A stretch of 64,000 bases of DNA from Moritella sp. 5 (GCF_018219455.1 NZ_CP056122.1:186001-250000); one strand, 5' to 3'. Numbered from the stretch's first letter, positions 44,801 through 54,677 are shown. Translations and numbers: made by a program. Notes: generated by a model not told the origin, from the sequence alone.

Positions 44801-45706
44801 GAAGCCAAATCAACAGCACTCGTCTGGCAAGATGTCCCCGGTTTCAACTTCAATTGTGGTGCCTGTATTCTGGGTAAAATTAATTTAGGGAGTACGTCTG
44901 CAGAAGTGATTAAAAGTACGTCGGGCTTAACACTTAAAGCACTTGATATTGATATGGAACATTCAACTGTCGCTATGACTGGCCGTTGGTTCACTGATAA
45001 ACAAGGTAGTCAGTCGACCCAATTACAGGGTGACTTAAAAACAAAGAGTGTTGAAGAGTTTATGACTGGCTTAGGATTAATTAGCCCGTTAGCGAAAACG
45101 CCTGCCGATGTGGATTTTAGTCTTGCTTGGCAAGATAACCCTTTTAATATTGATGGCGACTCGTTAAGTGGTAACGCCACGATAAAAACGGAAGCAGGGC
45201 GGATCTCTAATGTCAGTGATAAAGGTACACGTTTTTTAAGTGTGTTAAGTTTACAGTCATTAGTGAAACGACTCAGTTTAGATTTTAGTGACGTATATAA
45301 TGATGGCCTTCCGTATTCATCTATGGAAGCGTCACTGCAGATTGCTGATGGTGCGATTAATAATCGCGATTTTTTGCTGAATTCAAGCAGCGGTAAGATT
45401 ACCGGTAGCGGCTACCTTGATTTAGTAACTCGCACCATTAATTATAATTTAAGCTTCTTTCCAGATGTGACGTCGAGTTTACCGGTATTGACTGCGTTTG
45501 CGGTAACGCCAACAACAGCATTGGCTGTATTTGCCTTATCGAAGATTTTAGAGCCTGTGCTTGACGTGATCACTGAGCTTAAATTCAATGTCAGCGGCGA
45601 TTTTGACAATCCAGTATTTACGGAAGTAAAACGGAATAAAAAACAGATTGCAGTACCCGATAAATTAATCAACGCTGCAGAGTCAGAAACCACAAGGAAT
45701 AAGTGA
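41804..45706 (+). CDS. yhdP: AsmA-family lipid transporter YhdP
   Basis: A 1300-residue AsmA-like protein anchored by one N-terminal TM (about residues 12-34), with a very long periplasmic beta-rich groove and the DUF3971/AsmA_2 C-terminal region (SGYLDLVTRTINYNLSFFPDV, then PTTALAVFALSKILEPVLD, near residues 1205-1260). YhdP, TamB and YdbH together carry phospholipids to the outer membrane in E. coli. Start is GTG at 41804, two bases after the rng stop. Slightly longer than E. coli YhdP (1266). The stop overlaps the next start. Confidence 0.94.
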   Translation: MTAKRNWLRRCGKACLYTFACLAVFSAVSISLLRASLPYLNQYHDRVIDWLVADQSVNIEVESIDAGWYKFGPVLIINTLDVKFDESLPYDFDVERIKISIDFWNSLLERKLLLNNLILDGVQIKLPVSPFERSAEQETKLSTPELTRLLDVFFRQLKNFELTNSNLRILTPAGEEKVIHIREFAWLNQGRRHRGEGWAYINDDVADNNLRIMVDVTSAKNDLTNVSGQVYIQADNMSLSHWFEKVLFKREGLKQGVLSFESWIDIVNNKPTSALLQLQPSTFTWQNETRQQSLNIWGGYLQWELTDSGWQLDSHDLALVTNGIVWPQLDIQVRLQQGEIFAAVNQFELSKLAPIVALSRHVDEALFKDLKTLYPHGLVHDIKVKVPLQDWTQLSYQLKVDGLQLQSWQGFPSIENLDVALTGSLETGKVSIDMNDAVLDLNQYLEHPIRVNQFSTDFIWRRYSNTEVVDNKHGSGIEIIADKVTLDTPELVLDSQFLLDIPTNANAFLSLAGDLKLRDASKAFYYYPNEYMGEALIDYLRGALKQGYADSGQLLWFGEFANYPYRNGDGIFQAKLNVVDAVFAFDPQWPSVTDLELELLFKNDDLFMSSRKGNFDHVAISRVDLQLPRLGDVKALGIQAQFKTTGAQAKSLIDSSPLPEVTHALNSLQVSGDINGKIDIVIPFTDDDQVVVKGDIDLVNDRMYLPALDLTLTDVNGSFTFDDDGLLSTPLTAKLLGEPLDVRFRSGQNNAHYQVNVELAGQWQSRHIMTQLMPQYQQYVSGGVDWKGSLNMVFPEQGFNYEFDVQSDLKNLTLDLPMPLTKRATQDWPTDISVVGNDKQANIQLTASDVMYFSGQVNYAKEQLELIQSLVQIGNADELLISDSANAIVVNVDELDIAEWLLWYGGLPDSEFDVSSAVEPLSSIKVAVANTTYYQQPLNDLTITAKKGYRNWGIEFKASEFNGSVVIPDIGNINIDFDYLYLPDLVLPSDVTNDADVTQEAKSTALVWQDVPGFNFNCGACILGKINLGSTSAEVIKSTSGLTLKALDIDMEHSTVAMTGRWFTDKQGSQSTQLQGDLKTKSVEEFMTGLGLISPLAKTPADVDFSLAWQDNPFNIDGDSLSGNATIKTEAGRISNVSDKGTRFLSVLSLQSLVKRLSLDFSDVYNDGLPYSSMEASLQIADGAINNRDFLLNSSSGKITGSGYLDLVTRTINYNLSFFPDVTSSLPVLTAFAVTPTTALAVFALSKILEPVLDVITELKFNVSGDFDNPVFTEVKRNKKQIAVPDKLINAAESETTRNK

Positions 45707-46578
45707 TGCAATTAGTGGCGATTCAAATGACCTCTGGAGCTGATATTGCAGCAAACTTAGCGTATGTAGCCTCGCAACTTAGGCTGATTAATATTGGTGT
45801 TGAACCAACCTTAATATTATTGCCAGAGAATTTTGCATTATTTTCTAATCGTGATGATTATTTCGCTCATGCAGAGCCCTTAGGCCAAGGACCTGTACAA
45901 CAGCAACTTGCAGACTGGGCTAAGCAATATCAATGTTGGCTGGTGGCGGGTTCTTTTCCTATTCTTAGTCATAGTAACGAGCGTATTTATACCACCAGTT
46001 TAGCATTTGACCCGAATGGGGAATTGGTGCAACATTACAACAAGATTCACTTGTTTGATGCCCATGTGCCTGCTGTATTAACCGCCGCGAGTGATAATCA
46101 AGAGAAGGCTGTCATAAACGTTCAAGCGTATAAAGAGTCGGATAGTTTCATACCTGGCGACAGCGTCGCCACCTTTAATGTTGGTGATATTAAGTTTGGT
46201 ATGGCTATCTGTTATGACTTACGCTTCCCTGAGCTATTTCGGGTACTCAGTGCTGCCAAGGTCGATGTGTTATTATTGCCAGCCGCATTCACTTATGCGA
46301 CAGGTAAAGCGCACTGGTTACCTCTGTTACAAGCCCGAGCGATAGAAAATCAATGTTATGTGTTGGCGGCGAATCAGGTCGGTGACCATGGCCAAAATCG
46401 CCATACTTGGGGACATTCTGTTATCTTAGACCCTTGGGGTGAACTACTGGCACAACAAGCCTTTGCGTGTGGCATTAGCAGTGCAACATTAGACAAACAA
46501 AAGTTAGTACAAGTACGTACTGATATACCTATTTTACAACATGCGCGCTTTACGGCGAGCTTGAAAAATAAAGAGTAA
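45706..46578 (+). CDS. Carbon-nitrogen hydrolase, Nit/omega-amidase type
   Basis: A 290-residue nitrilase-superfamily amidase with intact triad E41 (LLPEN), K113 (NKIHLFD) and C169 ([11 protein letters not shown]). Closest to Nit1/YbeM-type enzymes such as deaminated glutathione amidase, a metabolite-repair function; substrate not certain. The ATG at 45706 overlaps the yhdP stop (TGATG), with AAGGA seven bases upstream. Compared with typical Nit proteins there is an insertion of roughly 15-18 residues between FDAHV and YKESDSF (about residues 121-142). The tldD gene follows after eight bases. Confidence 0.9.
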   Translation: MQLVAIQMTSGADIAANLAYVASQLRLINIGVEPTLILLPENFALFSNRDDYFAHAEPLGQGPVQQQLADWAKQYQCWLVAGSFPILSHSNERIYTTSLAFDPNGELVQHYNKIHLFDAHVPAVLTAASDNQEKAVINVQAYKESDSFIPGDSVATFNVGDIKFGMAICYDLRFPELFRVLSAAKVDVLLLPAAFTYATGKAHWLPLLQARAIENQCYVLAANQVGDHGQNRHTWGHSVILDPWGELLAQQAFACGISSATLDKQKLVQVRTDIPILQHARFTASLKNKE

Positions 46579-46586
46579 CAACTCCG

Positions 46587-48035
46587 ATGATATTTGAACA
46601 AGTCGAAAATTCAATTTTACTGCCAGCCGATTTAAATATCGATAAGCTGCAGAGTACACTGTCATTATTGATGGGCAACCAGCTTGATTATGGTGATCTT
46701 TATTTCCAAGCTTGCAAACATGAATCTTGGGGTTTAGAAGACGGTATCGTCAAAGAAGGGTCGTTTAATATCGAGAGGGGTGTTGGTGTACGTGCAGTAT
46801 CTGGTGAAAAAACTGGTTTTGCTTATTCCGATGACATCAATCTACAAGCATTAATCCAGTCTGCGAAAGCGGCACGAGGTATTGCTGCTAGCGGTGGTGA
46901 AGGTAGAGTTAAAGCATGGAGTAAACCTCAAGGCAGTGAAATATATCAGCCATTAGATCCATTAGCGAGTATGGATAAGCAACGTAAAATTGCCTTGTTA
47001 CATGAAGTGGATGTGTACGCACGCTCACTCGATTCACATGTTACACAAGTAAGTGTGAGCTTGTCGGCAGTATACGAAGAGATCTTGGTGGCTGCAACTG
47101 ATGGCACTCTTGCGGCAGATATTCGACCATTAGTACGCATGAACTGTTCTGTGTTGATTGAGAAAAATGGCAAACGTGAACGTGGTGGCGCGGGTGGCGG
47201 TGGCCGTTATGGTTTTGATTATTTCTTAGATGATGTGGATGGTGTGCAACGTGCATTCAGCTATGCCAAAGATGCAGTGCGTCAAGCATTAGTTAATATT
47301 GATGCGATTGATGCCCCTGCTGGTGCAATGCCTGTTGTTCTTGGTGCGGGTTGGCCGGGTGTATTACTACACGAAGCCGTAGGTCATGGTCTAGAAGGTG
47401 ATTTTAACCGTAAAGGTACATCTGCTTATGCGGGTAAAATTGGTGAGAAAGTAGCATCTTCACTGTGCACAATTGTTGATAATGGCACGCTAGCTAATCG
47501 CCGTGGTTCATTGAACATCGATGACGAAGGTACTGTGACACAAAATACCATGTTGATTGAAAATGGTATTTTGAAAGGTTACATGCAAGATAAGCTTAAC
47601 GCGCGTTTGATGGGTGTGGAGTCTACGGGTAACGGCCGTCGTGAATCATTCGCACATTTACCTATGCCGCGTATGACTAATACGTATATGTTACCTGGTG
47701 AGAGTACACCAGAAGAGATCATTAGTACGGTTGAGAAGGGCATTTATGCGCCTAACTTTGGTGGTGGTCAAGTTGATATTACCTCGGGTAAATTTGTATT
47801 CTCCGCATCTGAAGCGTATTTAATTGAGAACGGTAAAATCACCACGCCAATTAAAGGGGCAACCTTGATCGGTAATGGTCATGAAGCAATGCAGCACATC
47901 TCAATGGTCGGTAACGACCTAGCATTAGATAAGGGTGTGGGTATTTGTGGTAAAGAAGGCCAGAGTGTTCCTGTGGGAGTCGGTCAGCCTACACTGAAAC
48001 TAGATAGTATGACGGTGGGTGGCACTGGTAGCTAA
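46587..48035 (+). CDS. tldD: Metalloprotease TldD
   Basis: TldD and TldE (PmbA) form a heterodimeric zinc protease that cleaves unfolded peptides, processes microcin B17 and degrades CcdA. The 482-residue protein carries the zinc site HEAVGH (H262, E263, H267) and the third-ligand C454 in VGICGKEGQ. The N-terminal domain includes [12 protein letters not shown]. Its partner gene pmbA is located 0.8 kb downstream, separated by darP on the other strand. A long hairpin terminator follows. Confidence 0.97.
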   Translation: MIFEQVENSILLPADLNIDKLQSTLSLLMGNQLDYGDLYFQACKHESWGLEDGIVKEGSFNIERGVGVRAVSGEKTGFAYSDDINLQALIQSAKAARGIAASGGEGRVKAWSKPQGSEIYQPLDPLASMDKQRKIALLHEVDVYARSLDSHVTQVSVSLSAVYEEILVAATDGTLAADIRPLVRMNCSVLIEKNGKRERGGAGGGGRYGFDYFLDDVDGVQRAFSYAKDAVRQALVNIDAIDAPAGAMPVVLGAGWPGVLLHEAVGHGLEGDFNRKGTSAYAGKIGEKVASSLCTIVDNGTLANRRGSLNIDDEGTVTQNTMLIENGILKGYMQDKLNARLMGVESTGNGRRESFAHLPMPRMTNTYMLPGESTPEEIISTVEKGIYAPNFGGGQVDITSGKFVFSASEAYLIENGKITTPIKGATLIGNGHEAMQHISMVGNDLALDKGVGICGKEGQSVPVGVGQPTLKLDSMTVGGTGS

Positions 48036-48064
48036 TTTGCTATTTGTGGTATGCAGTTGATTAA

Positions 48065-48109
48065 AATAAAGCCCTAGCAAGTGTATAAATGACTTGTTAG
48101 GGCTTTATT
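48065..48109. terminator. Bidirectional terminator between tldD and darP
   Basis: AATAAAGCCCTAGCAAGT (48065-48082) pairs with ACTTGTTAGGGCTTTATT (48092-48109), 17 of 18 positions plus one G-T pair, between convergent genes. The long arms end in A/T-rich DNA on both strands. Confidence 0.85.
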
Positions 48110-48155
48110 GTTTGTACCGGTTAAACATTAATACTGCCGAAATAGCTAATTAATA

Positions 48156-48707
48156 TTATATACCCGCAATATCACGTAGGTGTTTAAAGATTTCTTTGCT
48201 TGGTTTAGCTGCTTTCAGCGGCTTTTCCGCTTTAAGTTCTTTATTCACTTGGCGAATCAGTTGACGTAATTTTTGACGATCAGCGTTTGGATATTTTTCC
48301 ATTAATGCTGTGATTGCAGCATCACCACCGGCAATTAACTCATCACGTACTATCTCTAGTTTTGTTAATTCAACGGTTGCTTGGTTGTGTTTATTCGTGA
48401 TTTTATCGTATGCCATTTGGATCGGCTCGAGGCCATCGCTACGCATAATTTTGCACATGTACGATAGATGTCTGCTGTAAGCATCTGTACGTACTGCGAT
48501 TTTTCTTGCTGTCACAATCGCAGCAAGTAAGTGTTCAGAGAAACCCATCTTGGCAATTTCTGCTTTACTTAGTAAAGAGATCGCGCCAGCGAGTTTAAGC
48601 GTCTCGGCAATTTCAATTTTGTTTTCTGCACGACTTTGATATAGCTCGTCGTCTTCAGCACGTCGGTAAGACTTTTCGCTGGTAATATTCCGTTCTTTTA
48701 CGCTCAT
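48156..48707 (-). CDS. darP: Dual-action ribosomal maturation protein DarP (YjgA)
   Basis: A 183-residue helical protein associated with late 50S ribosomal subunit assembly. The signature DGLEPIQMAYDKITNKHNQATVELTKLEIVRDELIAGGDAAI (parts of about residues 90-135), YPNADRQKLRQLIR and a final IFKHLRDIAG match the YjgA/DUF615 family, and 183 residues equals E. coli YjgA. An in-frame TTG at 48722 is possible, but ATG at 48707 is more likely. It is divergent from pmbA, as in E. coli (yjgA-pmbA). Confidence 0.94.
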   Translation of the reverse strand: MSVKERNITSEKSYRRAEDDELYQSRAENKIEIAETLKLAGAISLLSKAEIAKMGFSEHLLAAIVTARKIAVRTDAYSRHLSYMCKIMRSDGLEPIQMAYDKITNKHNQATVELTKLEIVRDELIAGGDAAITALMEKYPNADRQKLRQLIRQVNKELKAEKPLKAAKPSKEIFKHLRDIAGI

Positions 48708-48832
48708 AATATTCTTTTTCAAAACGATTGATATGTTAATTGTATCAGTTTATTGCTAATTGCGCAGTTGCTGCAGGAATTTTTATCGCAACATGGTATG
48801 CTTAATCCAGTATAACTTATTGAAACGAGCCC

Positions 48833-50173
48833 ATGAACTTAAAACAGCAAATTACATTAGAACAAAATAAATTGGAATTAGCCGTTACTCAAGCACTCGA
48901 TATCGCGAAAAAGGCAGGCGCGACAGATGCTGAAGTAGCTATTTCACGACAAACGGGTTTGTCTGTGAGTACACGCATGGGCGAAGTTGAAAATGTTGAA
49001 TTCAACCATGACGGCGCATTAGGTATCTGTGTATACCGCGGTCAACGTAAAGGGAATGCATCAACCTCTGATTTAAGTGAAGCGGCAATTCAAAGCACCG
49101 TTGCTGCGGCGTTAGATATCGCGTTACATACTGCAGAAGATGAATTTGCTGGTCTTGCTGATCGTGATCTGATGGCGTTTGAACCAGAAGACCTAGATTT
49201 ATGTCATCCAATTGAAATTGAACCTGAGTATGCTATTGAACAAGCTTGTCTCACCGAGCGCTTAGCCTTGGCGCAAGATTCTCGTATCGTTAATAGTGAA
49301 GGTGCATTTACCAGCCATAGCAGCATTAAAGTTTATGGGAACAGTCATGGTCTCGTGAATGGCTATGCAAGTACCCGTCATAGCATGAGTTCGGTATTGA
49401 TTGCAGAGCAAGACGGCGCAATGGAACGTGATTACGGCTATTCAATGGCGCGTGACGCAAGTAAATTGTGGACACCAGAGCAAGTTGCTATCGAAGCGGT
49501 TAATCGTACTGTAGACCGTTTAGGAGCGCGTAAAATCGATACCTGTAATGTACCGGTTATTTTTCATCATGATGTTGCAAGTAGCTTAATGGGTCAGCTG
49601 GTAATGGGTATTAGTGGTGGTAGCTTATACCGTAAGTCATCATTCTTATTAGATAAGTTAGGCGAACAAATTTTCCCTGACTGGTTAAACATCCAAGAAC
49701 GTCCGCATATTAAAGGTGGTTTAGCCTCATCTATGTATGATGCTGAAGGTGTGCGAACTAAAGATTTAAATGTTGTAGAACAAGGCATTTTAAAGAGCTA
49801 CCTATTAACCAGCTACAGCGGTCGTAAATTGGGTATGCAAACAACTGGCCATGCTGGTGGTATCCATAACTGGAATGTCACAGGTAAAGGCGAAACATTA
49901 GGTCAATTGTGTCGTCAAATGGGCACTGGTTTATTGGTGACTGAACTCATGGGGCAGGGTGTGAATATTGTAACGGGTGATTATAGCCGTGGCGCCTCAG
50001 GTTTCTGGGTTGAGAATGGTGAGCTGCAGTATCCAGTACACGAGATCACGATCGCAGGTAATTTAACGGATATGTTCAAAAATATTGTTGCAGTCGGTAA
50101 CGATATTGATGTTCGTAGCAGTATTCTAATGGGCTCTACACTATTAGAATCAATGCAGATTGCAGGTAACTAA
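48833..50173 (+). CDS. pmbA: Metalloprotease subunit PmbA (TldE)
   Basis: Partner of TldD. Length 446 residues. N-terminal RQTGLSVSTRMGEVENVEFNHDG and C-terminal ASGFWVENGELQYPVHEITIAGNL are PmbA signatures. The HExxxH-type zinc motif is absent, as normal for this subunit, which provides the substrate-interaction half of the heterodimer. Divergent from darP and terminated by a strong hairpin. Confidence 0.96.
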   Translation: MNLKQQITLEQNKLELAVTQALDIAKKAGATDAEVAISRQTGLSVSTRMGEVENVEFNHDGALGICVYRGQRKGNASTSDLSEAAIQSTVAAALDIALHTAEDEFAGLADRDLMAFEPEDLDLCHPIEIEPEYAIEQACLTERLALAQDSRIVNSEGAFTSHSSIKVYGNSHGLVNGYASTRHSMSSVLIAEQDGAMERDYGYSMARDASKLWTPEQVAIEAVNRTVDRLGARKIDTCNVPVIFHHDVASSLMGQLVMGISGGSLYRKSSFLLDKLGEQIFPDWLNIQERPHIKGGLASSMYDAEGVRTKDLNVVEQGILKSYLLTSYSGRKLGMQTTGHAGGIHNWNVTGKGETLGQLCRQMGTGLLVTELMGQGVNIVTGDYSRGASGFWVENGELQYPVHEITIAGNLTDMFKNIVAVGNDIDVRSSILMGSTLLESMQIAGN

Positions 50174-50193
50174 TATCCCTCTAGGTTTAAGTG

Positions 50194-50226
50194 AAAAAGC
50201 CTGTGTTATGATGACACAGGCTTTTT
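50194..50226. terminator. Bidirectional terminator between pmbA and mgtE
   Basis: AAAAAGCCTGTGT (50194-50206) and ACACAGGCTTTTT (50214-50226) form a 13-bp stem with a 7-base loop and T/A-rich ends, between convergent genes. Confidence 0.93.
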
Positions 50227-50277
50227 ACGTTATAGGCTATTAACTTTACTTTCTGAACTCTGCTTTCGTTAAAAAGG

Positions 50278-51636
50278 TTAACCGTAGACGAGTGTTGCCA
50301 TGCCTAAGAAGGCAAATAGACCGACGACATCGGTAACGGTAGTGAGTGCCATGCCGCCAGCTAAGGCAGGATCGATATTGTATTTCTTCATTGCCAGTGG
50401 AATGACCACGCCAGCAAGCCCGCCCATCGCCATGTTGATAAACATGGCGCCACCAATGATCAGCCCCAGAGATGGATCGCCTTTCCATAATGATACTATG
50501 ATTGCAATAGATATTGCCCAGATAGCCCCGTTCAGTGCGCCAACCATGGCTTCTTTACCAATTAACCAACGGCTATTGTCGTCATTAATATGACCAACTG
50601 CCATGCCACGAATAACCAATGCGAGGGTTTGATTACCGGCAATACCGCCCATGCTTGGCACAATGGTCATTAAAATAGCAAGTGTAGCGAGTTGTTCTAA
50701 GGTCGCTTCAAACATGTTAGATACGGATGCAGCAGTCAGCGCGGCAATTAAATTAACCCCAAGCCAGAGTGTTCGACGTTTGGTACTTTGTATTACTGGC
50801 GCGAAGGTATCTTCATCGTCATCCATACCGGCCATACCCATCATGTCATGCTCGGCATTTTCACGAATAATATCAACCACGTCATCGATGGTAATACGTC
50901 CGAGCAGTTTACCTGAGTCATCAAGTACTGGTGCAGAGATCCAGTCATGACGTTCAAACAGCTTGGCAACCTCTGAGGTATCCATATGGGCAGGTAAGGT
51001 TTCTGCTTCGCGATCCATAATGGTGCTAATCACACTGTTTGGATCTGTTGTTAATAACATGGCTAAGGGCACATCGCCAATTAAGCGATCATCTGTATCA
51101 ACCACGTATAAAGTATCTGTAGCATCGGGTAATTCACCGCGTAAACGGATATAACGTAAGATCACATCGACAGTCACATCTGGTCTTAAAGTAATGGTAT
51201 CTGTGTCCATGATACTGCCAGCAGTGTCTTCTGGATACGCCATCGCTGTTTCTAAACGCTGACGATCTTGGGTATCCATTTGGGTGATAACTTCTTGATA
51301 GATACTGTCTGGTAGGCTACGGAGAATATTGGCTAAATCATCAGTATCGAGCCCTTCTGTCGCAGCGACAAGGGACTCCGTATCCATCAGTTTAAGAATA
51401 CTGGTCTTGGCATCTTCATTAAGTTCGTCAAGGATTTCACCTTGCATTTCAGAGTCGGTCAAACGCCACAGTACTTTACGGCCTGCTGGTGGCGATGATT
51501 CCAGTAATAACGCAATATCACAAGGGGGCGTTTGGTAGAGCATTCGTTTAACGTGAATGAACATACCACTATCAAGTGCTTCGTTCACTTCGCTTAAACG
51601 TAGGTGTGTGCAGTCATGCTCCATCTTTTCTGGCAT
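50278..51636 (-). CDS. mgtE: Magnesium transporter MgtE
   Basis: A 452-residue Mg2+ channel. The N domain (DEALDSGMFIHVKRMLYQTP to about residue 125), two CBS domains (about 135-255; DVTVDVILRYIRLRGELPDATDTLYVVD, APVLDDSGKLLGRITIDDVVDII) and five TM helices (about 285-452; SMGGIAGNQTLALVIRGMA contains the pore motif GGxAGNQ, and GDPSLGLIIGGAMFINM). N and CBS domains sense cytoplasmic Mg2+ and gate the pore. It sits where npr is expected next to rapZ. A GGGGA ribosome-binding site precedes the ATG. Confidence 0.95.
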   Translation of the reverse strand: MPEKMEHDCTHLRLSEVNEALDSGMFIHVKRMLYQTPPCDIALLLESSPPAGRKVLWRLTDSEMQGEILDELNEDAKTSILKLMDTESLVAATEGLDTDDLANILRSLPDSIYQEVITQMDTQDRQRLETAMAYPEDTAGSIMDTDTITLRPDVTVDVILRYIRLRGELPDATDTLYVVDTDDRLIGDVPLAMLLTTDPNSVISTIMDREAETLPAHMDTSEVAKLFERHDWISAPVLDDSGKLLGRITIDDVVDIIRENAEHDMMGMAGMDDDEDTFAPVIQSTKRRTLWLGVNLIAALTAASVSNMFEATLEQLATLAILMTIVPSMGGIAGNQTLALVIRGMAVGHINDDNSRWLIGKEAMVGALNGAIWAISIAIIVSLWKGDPSLGLIIGGAMFINMAMGGLAGVVIPLAMKKYNIDPALAGGMALTTVTDVVGLFAFLGMATLVYG

Positions 51637-51665
51637 ATGTCGTCCCCATTCTTATTATTCTTCTT

Positions 51666-51685
51666 CTGCAAGACCTTGCTTGCAG
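51666..51685 (-). other. Hairpin in the rapZ-mgtE gap
   Basis: CTGCAAG (51666-51672) and CTTGCAG (51679-51685) form a 7-bp stem 30 bases before mgtE. It has no T tract and is too small to be an Mg2+ M-box riboswitch; possible leader or RNA-processing element. Confidence 0.3.
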
Positions 51686-51785
51686 GTGCTGCGTAATTCT
51701 AGCTTAATCTGTATTTATAATCAGCATTAACAATAAAGTAAAATAATTAACTGTATAGATCGTTAACGCCATTGCAAATGAGTAC

Positions 51786-52649
51786 CTAGATAATTTTATG
51801 TTTATTTTTTTCTAAGGTTTGATGGCGAGTTTGCACTACACGACTTTGTAGTTTAAAGCTCTTTGCTAATTGTTCAGCAATGAATACCGAGCGATGTTGG
51901 CCGCCTGTACAACCGATAGCAACGGTGACATAACTGCGGTTATTTTTTTCTAACATTGGCAACCAAGTCGTGAGTAAGTTTTCAATCTGTTGTGAAAAGC
52001 TCATGACATCAGGCTGTTGGCTCAGGTATTTAATGACGGGTTCATCAAGACCTGTGTAAGGTTTTAATTCTGGGATCCAATGGGGATTTGGTAGAAAACG
52101 GACATCAAATACATAATCGGCATCCATAGGTAGACCATGTTTAAAACCAAATGATTGAAATACTAAGACAAGTTGGTTGTTTTTTTTTCCTAAAATACGT
52201 TCTTTAATCTGTTCACTGAGTTCATGAATATTGAGTTCAGTAGTATCGATTTTTAAATCAGCAAGTAACGCTAAAGGGCTTAATCGTTTTTTTTCTATTT
52301 CAATCGCTTGTGATAGAGATAGCTCATCTTTTGTTAATGGATGAAGGCGTCTGGTTTCACTATAACGCTTGATAAGGACTGACTGGTTAGTATCAAGAAA
52401 TAAACTAGTCAGATCGGTGCTCGTTCTTAACTCTGTAATTATGTCGTTTAATTCTTTTTTTTCTGTCGGTAAGTTACGGACATCAATACTCACTGCCACT
52501 TTTTCGGTTTGGTCATTTAAGGCTTTTAGCAGTTGTGGTAGTAATTTTACTGGTAGGTTATCTACGCAATAGTAGCCTAGATCTTCAAGCACGCGTAATG
52601 CAATTGATTTACCAGATCCTGACTGGCCGCTGACTATTATTAATTTCAT
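51786..52649 (-). CDS. rapZ: RNase adapter protein RapZ
   Basis: A 287-residue RNA-binding adapter that in E. coli senses glucosamine-6-phosphate and targets the GlmZ small RNA for RNase E cleavage. Walker A GQSGSGKS at residues 8-15 and C-terminal [19 protein letters not shown] (about residues 248-266), containing the metabolite-sensing region, are intact. It is in the rpoN cluster, but the usual ptsN immediately upstream and npr immediately downstream are both missing. Confidence 0.96.
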   Translation of the reverse strand: MKLIIVSGQSGSGKSIALRVLEDLGYYCVDNLPVKLLPQLLKALNDQTEKVAVSIDVRNLPTEKKELNDIITELRTSTDLTSLFLDTNQSVLIKRYSETRRLHPLTKDELSLSQAIEIEKKRLSPLALLADLKIDTTELNIHELSEQIKERILGKKNNQLVLVFQSFGFKHGLPMDADYVFDVRFLPNPHWIPELKPYTGLDEPVIKYLSQQPDVMSFSQQIENLLTTWLPMLEKNNRSYVTVAIGCTGGQHRSVFIAEQLAKSFKLQSRVVQTRHQTLEKNKHKII

Positions 52650-52740
52650 CTTTTATCCTCACAGCGATATAAAATAATGGGTTCATTATCCCGCAATTGA
52701 TTTGGATATGATATGTTTTAATTATGTCAGAAGCATTAAT

Positions 52741-52771
52741 ACCTAAAGGAAAAAGTGGTTTTCCTTTAGGT
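52741..52771 (-). other. Strong hairpin between hpf and rapZ, at the expected ptsN position
   Basis: ACCTAAAGGAAAA (52741-52753) and TTTTCCTTTAGGT (52759-52771) form a perfect 13-bp stem with five-base loop, 20 bases after the hpf stop and 92 before rapZ. On the minus strand the following bases are ATTAATG, not a T run, so it may be a processing or stabilising element rather than a strict terminator. Confidence 0.6.
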
Positions 52772-52791
52772 TATCTGTGGCGAGATTAAAA

Positions 52792-53079
52792 TTAATGACG
52801 AATCAACTTCTCTTTATGCTTAATCACTTGGCGATCGAGCTTATCCAGTAAGCCATCAATTGCGGCATACATGTCATTGTGTTCATGCACGGCAAAGATC
52901 TCCCCCCCATTTAAATGTATTTTTGCTTCTGCAATTTGAAGTAATTTTTCGACATTTAAAATCACATGGATATTGTTTATATGATCAAAATGCCGTTCTA
53001 ATTTGGAAAACTTGCTATCAACATAATCTTTCAGTGAGTCTGTAATGTTTACATGTCTACCGGTTAAATTAATTTGCAT
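52792..53079 (-). CDS. hpf: Ribosome hibernation promoting factor Hpf
   Basis: A 95-residue short-form hibernation factor (HPF/YhbH) that blocks the ribosomal mRNA channel and promotes 100S dimers in stationary phase. The N-terminal MQINLTGRHVNITDSLKDYV, HFDHINNIHVILNVEK and HEHNDMYAAIDGLLDKLDRQ are canonical. Located immediately downstream of rpoN as in E. coli, Vibrio and Pseudomonas. Confidence 0.97.
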   Translation of the reverse strand: MQINLTGRHVNITDSLKDYVDSKFSKLERHFDHINNIHVILNVEKLLQIAEAKIHLNGGEIFAVHEHNDMYAAIDGLLDKLDRQVIKHKEKLIRH

Positions 53080-53110
53080 ATATGTCTCCCCTATGAAGGT
53101 TGGATTAGCC

Positions 53111-54628
53111 TTATAATAGGCTTTTACGCTGATTAGACGGTGGTATACTTAGTGCCTCCCGATATTTTGCAATCGTACGTCTAGCCACTTTGATACCTTG
53201 ATCAGCAAGTAAATCAGCAATCTTGCTGTCACTTAATGGTTTAATGACATTTTCTGCCGCGACCAATTTTTTTATTAATGCTCGAATAGCAGTTGATGAA
53301 CATTCTCCGCCATTGTCAGTACTTACATGGCTTGAAAAGAAAAACTTAAGTTCAAAAATACCACGTGGTGTATGCATAAACTTCTGCGTTGTTACCCGTG
53401 AAATGGTTGACTCGTGCATTTCCACTTCTTCGGCAACATCATTTAAAACCATAGGTTTCATGGCTTCATCGCCATATTCAAAAAAATCAATTTGTCGTTG
53501 AACAATACTTTTCGTTACTTTTAGTAAGGTTTCATTACGGCTATCTAAGCTTTTAATAAACCATTTAGCTTCTTGTACATGCGTTCGAATAAACTGCCCA
53601 TCGCTGCTATTACGATTGCTTGTCGACAAGTTTGAATATTCATTGTTCACTTTTAATCTTGGCACAATGTCAGGATTTAACTCGACTACCCACTGATTAT
53701 TTTTTTTCTTTACTAAAACATCGGGAATTACATAAAGCCCTTCAGTCTGATCAATAACATTGCCAGGTCTGGGTTCTAGACTCTGAATTAATTGCATGAT
53801 CTCTTTAAGCTGTGGTTCTTTTAATTTTGTCTTACGGCTTAATTGACGGTAGTCGCGATTGCCTAATAAATCCATGTGAGACTGAATTATTTGCTGACAT
53901 TCTGTTAACCAAGGTGTGTTTTTAGGTAAATGCTGAAGTTGGATCAATAAACATTCTTGTAATGAACGCGCTGCAACGCCGATGGGATCGAAATGTTGAA
54001 TACGCTTTAATACTGCTTCTATTTCGTCTAATTCAACTTGCTCTTCACTATTTTCGTTACTGCTGTCGCTAAGTTCTTGGTGACCGTTATTGACGCTAGA
54101 CAGGATATCTTCACAAGTCTGATTAAGGTAACCATGATCATCAATGCCATCAATAATCGCAACTGCAATAGCACGATCGGTGTCAGAAAATGGGGTTAAT
54201 TCCATTTGCCACATGAGATGCTCGTATAAGCCTTCGCTGGTCTCACCTTGATAGACTTGGTCTAAACCATCAATACTGCTGCCCGCACTGCTGTGAGTCT
54301 GTATTTGAGGGGTGTAGACATCATCCCAATTACTGTCATTAGGTAATTCATCTGGCATGGCTTCACTGGCTAGCGCATCACTAACTTCTATTTGGCTGGC
54401 ATCGGTAACGGTGTCGTTATTATCTGAATTATGTCCATCACTACTTTCTGCATCGTTTGGTTGAGCTGTGTTGGGATCTTCTTGTTCCAGTAGCGGATTA
54501 CTGTCTAATGCTTCTTGAATCTCTTGCTGTAACTCCAAGGTCGATAATTGTAATAATCGAATCGCTTGTTGTAACTGTGGCGTCATTGCCAGAGATTGAC
54601 TCATACGAAGTTGTAATGATGGCTTCAT
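53111..54628 (-). CDS. rpoN: RNA polymerase sigma-54 factor
   Basis: A 505-residue sigma-54. Region I begins [29 protein letters not shown] (activator response). Region II is long and acidic with Asp/Ser/Asn-rich sequence (about residues 50-125). Core-binding region III and the HTH follow, ending with the RpoN box [10 protein letters not shown] near residue 485. It controls nitrogen, flagellar and other regulons with enhancer-binding proteins. In the standard order lptB-rpoN-hpf. Confidence 0.97.
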   Translation of the reverse strand: MKPSLQLRMSQSLAMTPQLQQAIRLLQLSTLELQQEIQEALDSNPLLEQEDPNTAQPNDAESSDGHNSDNNDTVTDASQIEVSDALASEAMPDELPNDSNWDDVYTPQIQTHSSAGSSIDGLDQVYQGETSEGLYEHLMWQMELTPFSDTDRAIAVAIIDGIDDHGYLNQTCEDILSSVNNGHQELSDSSNENSEEQVELDEIEAVLKRIQHFDPIGVAARSLQECLLIQLQHLPKNTPWLTECQQIIQSHMDLLGNRDYRQLSRKTKLKEPQLKEIMQLIQSLEPRPGNVIDQTEGLYVIPDVLVKKKNNQWVVELNPDIVPRLKVNNEYSNLSTSNRNSSDGQFIRTHVQEAKWFIKSLDSRNETLLKVTKSIVQRQIDFFEYGDEAMKPMVLNDVAEEVEMHESTISRVTTQKFMHTPRGIFELKFFFSSHVSTDNGGECSSTAIRALIKKLVAAENVIKPLSDSKIADLLADQGIKVARRTIAKYREALSIPPSNQRKSLL

Positions 54629-54677
54629 CTAACGACTACTCTCTCTTCCTTAAATGCGGTAACGTATCAATATCAAA

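Noticed and set aside
51637-51785. Mg2+ (M-box) riboswitch before mgtE
   Set aside because: The gap is too short and shows only a 7-bp hairpin; no M-box conserved core.
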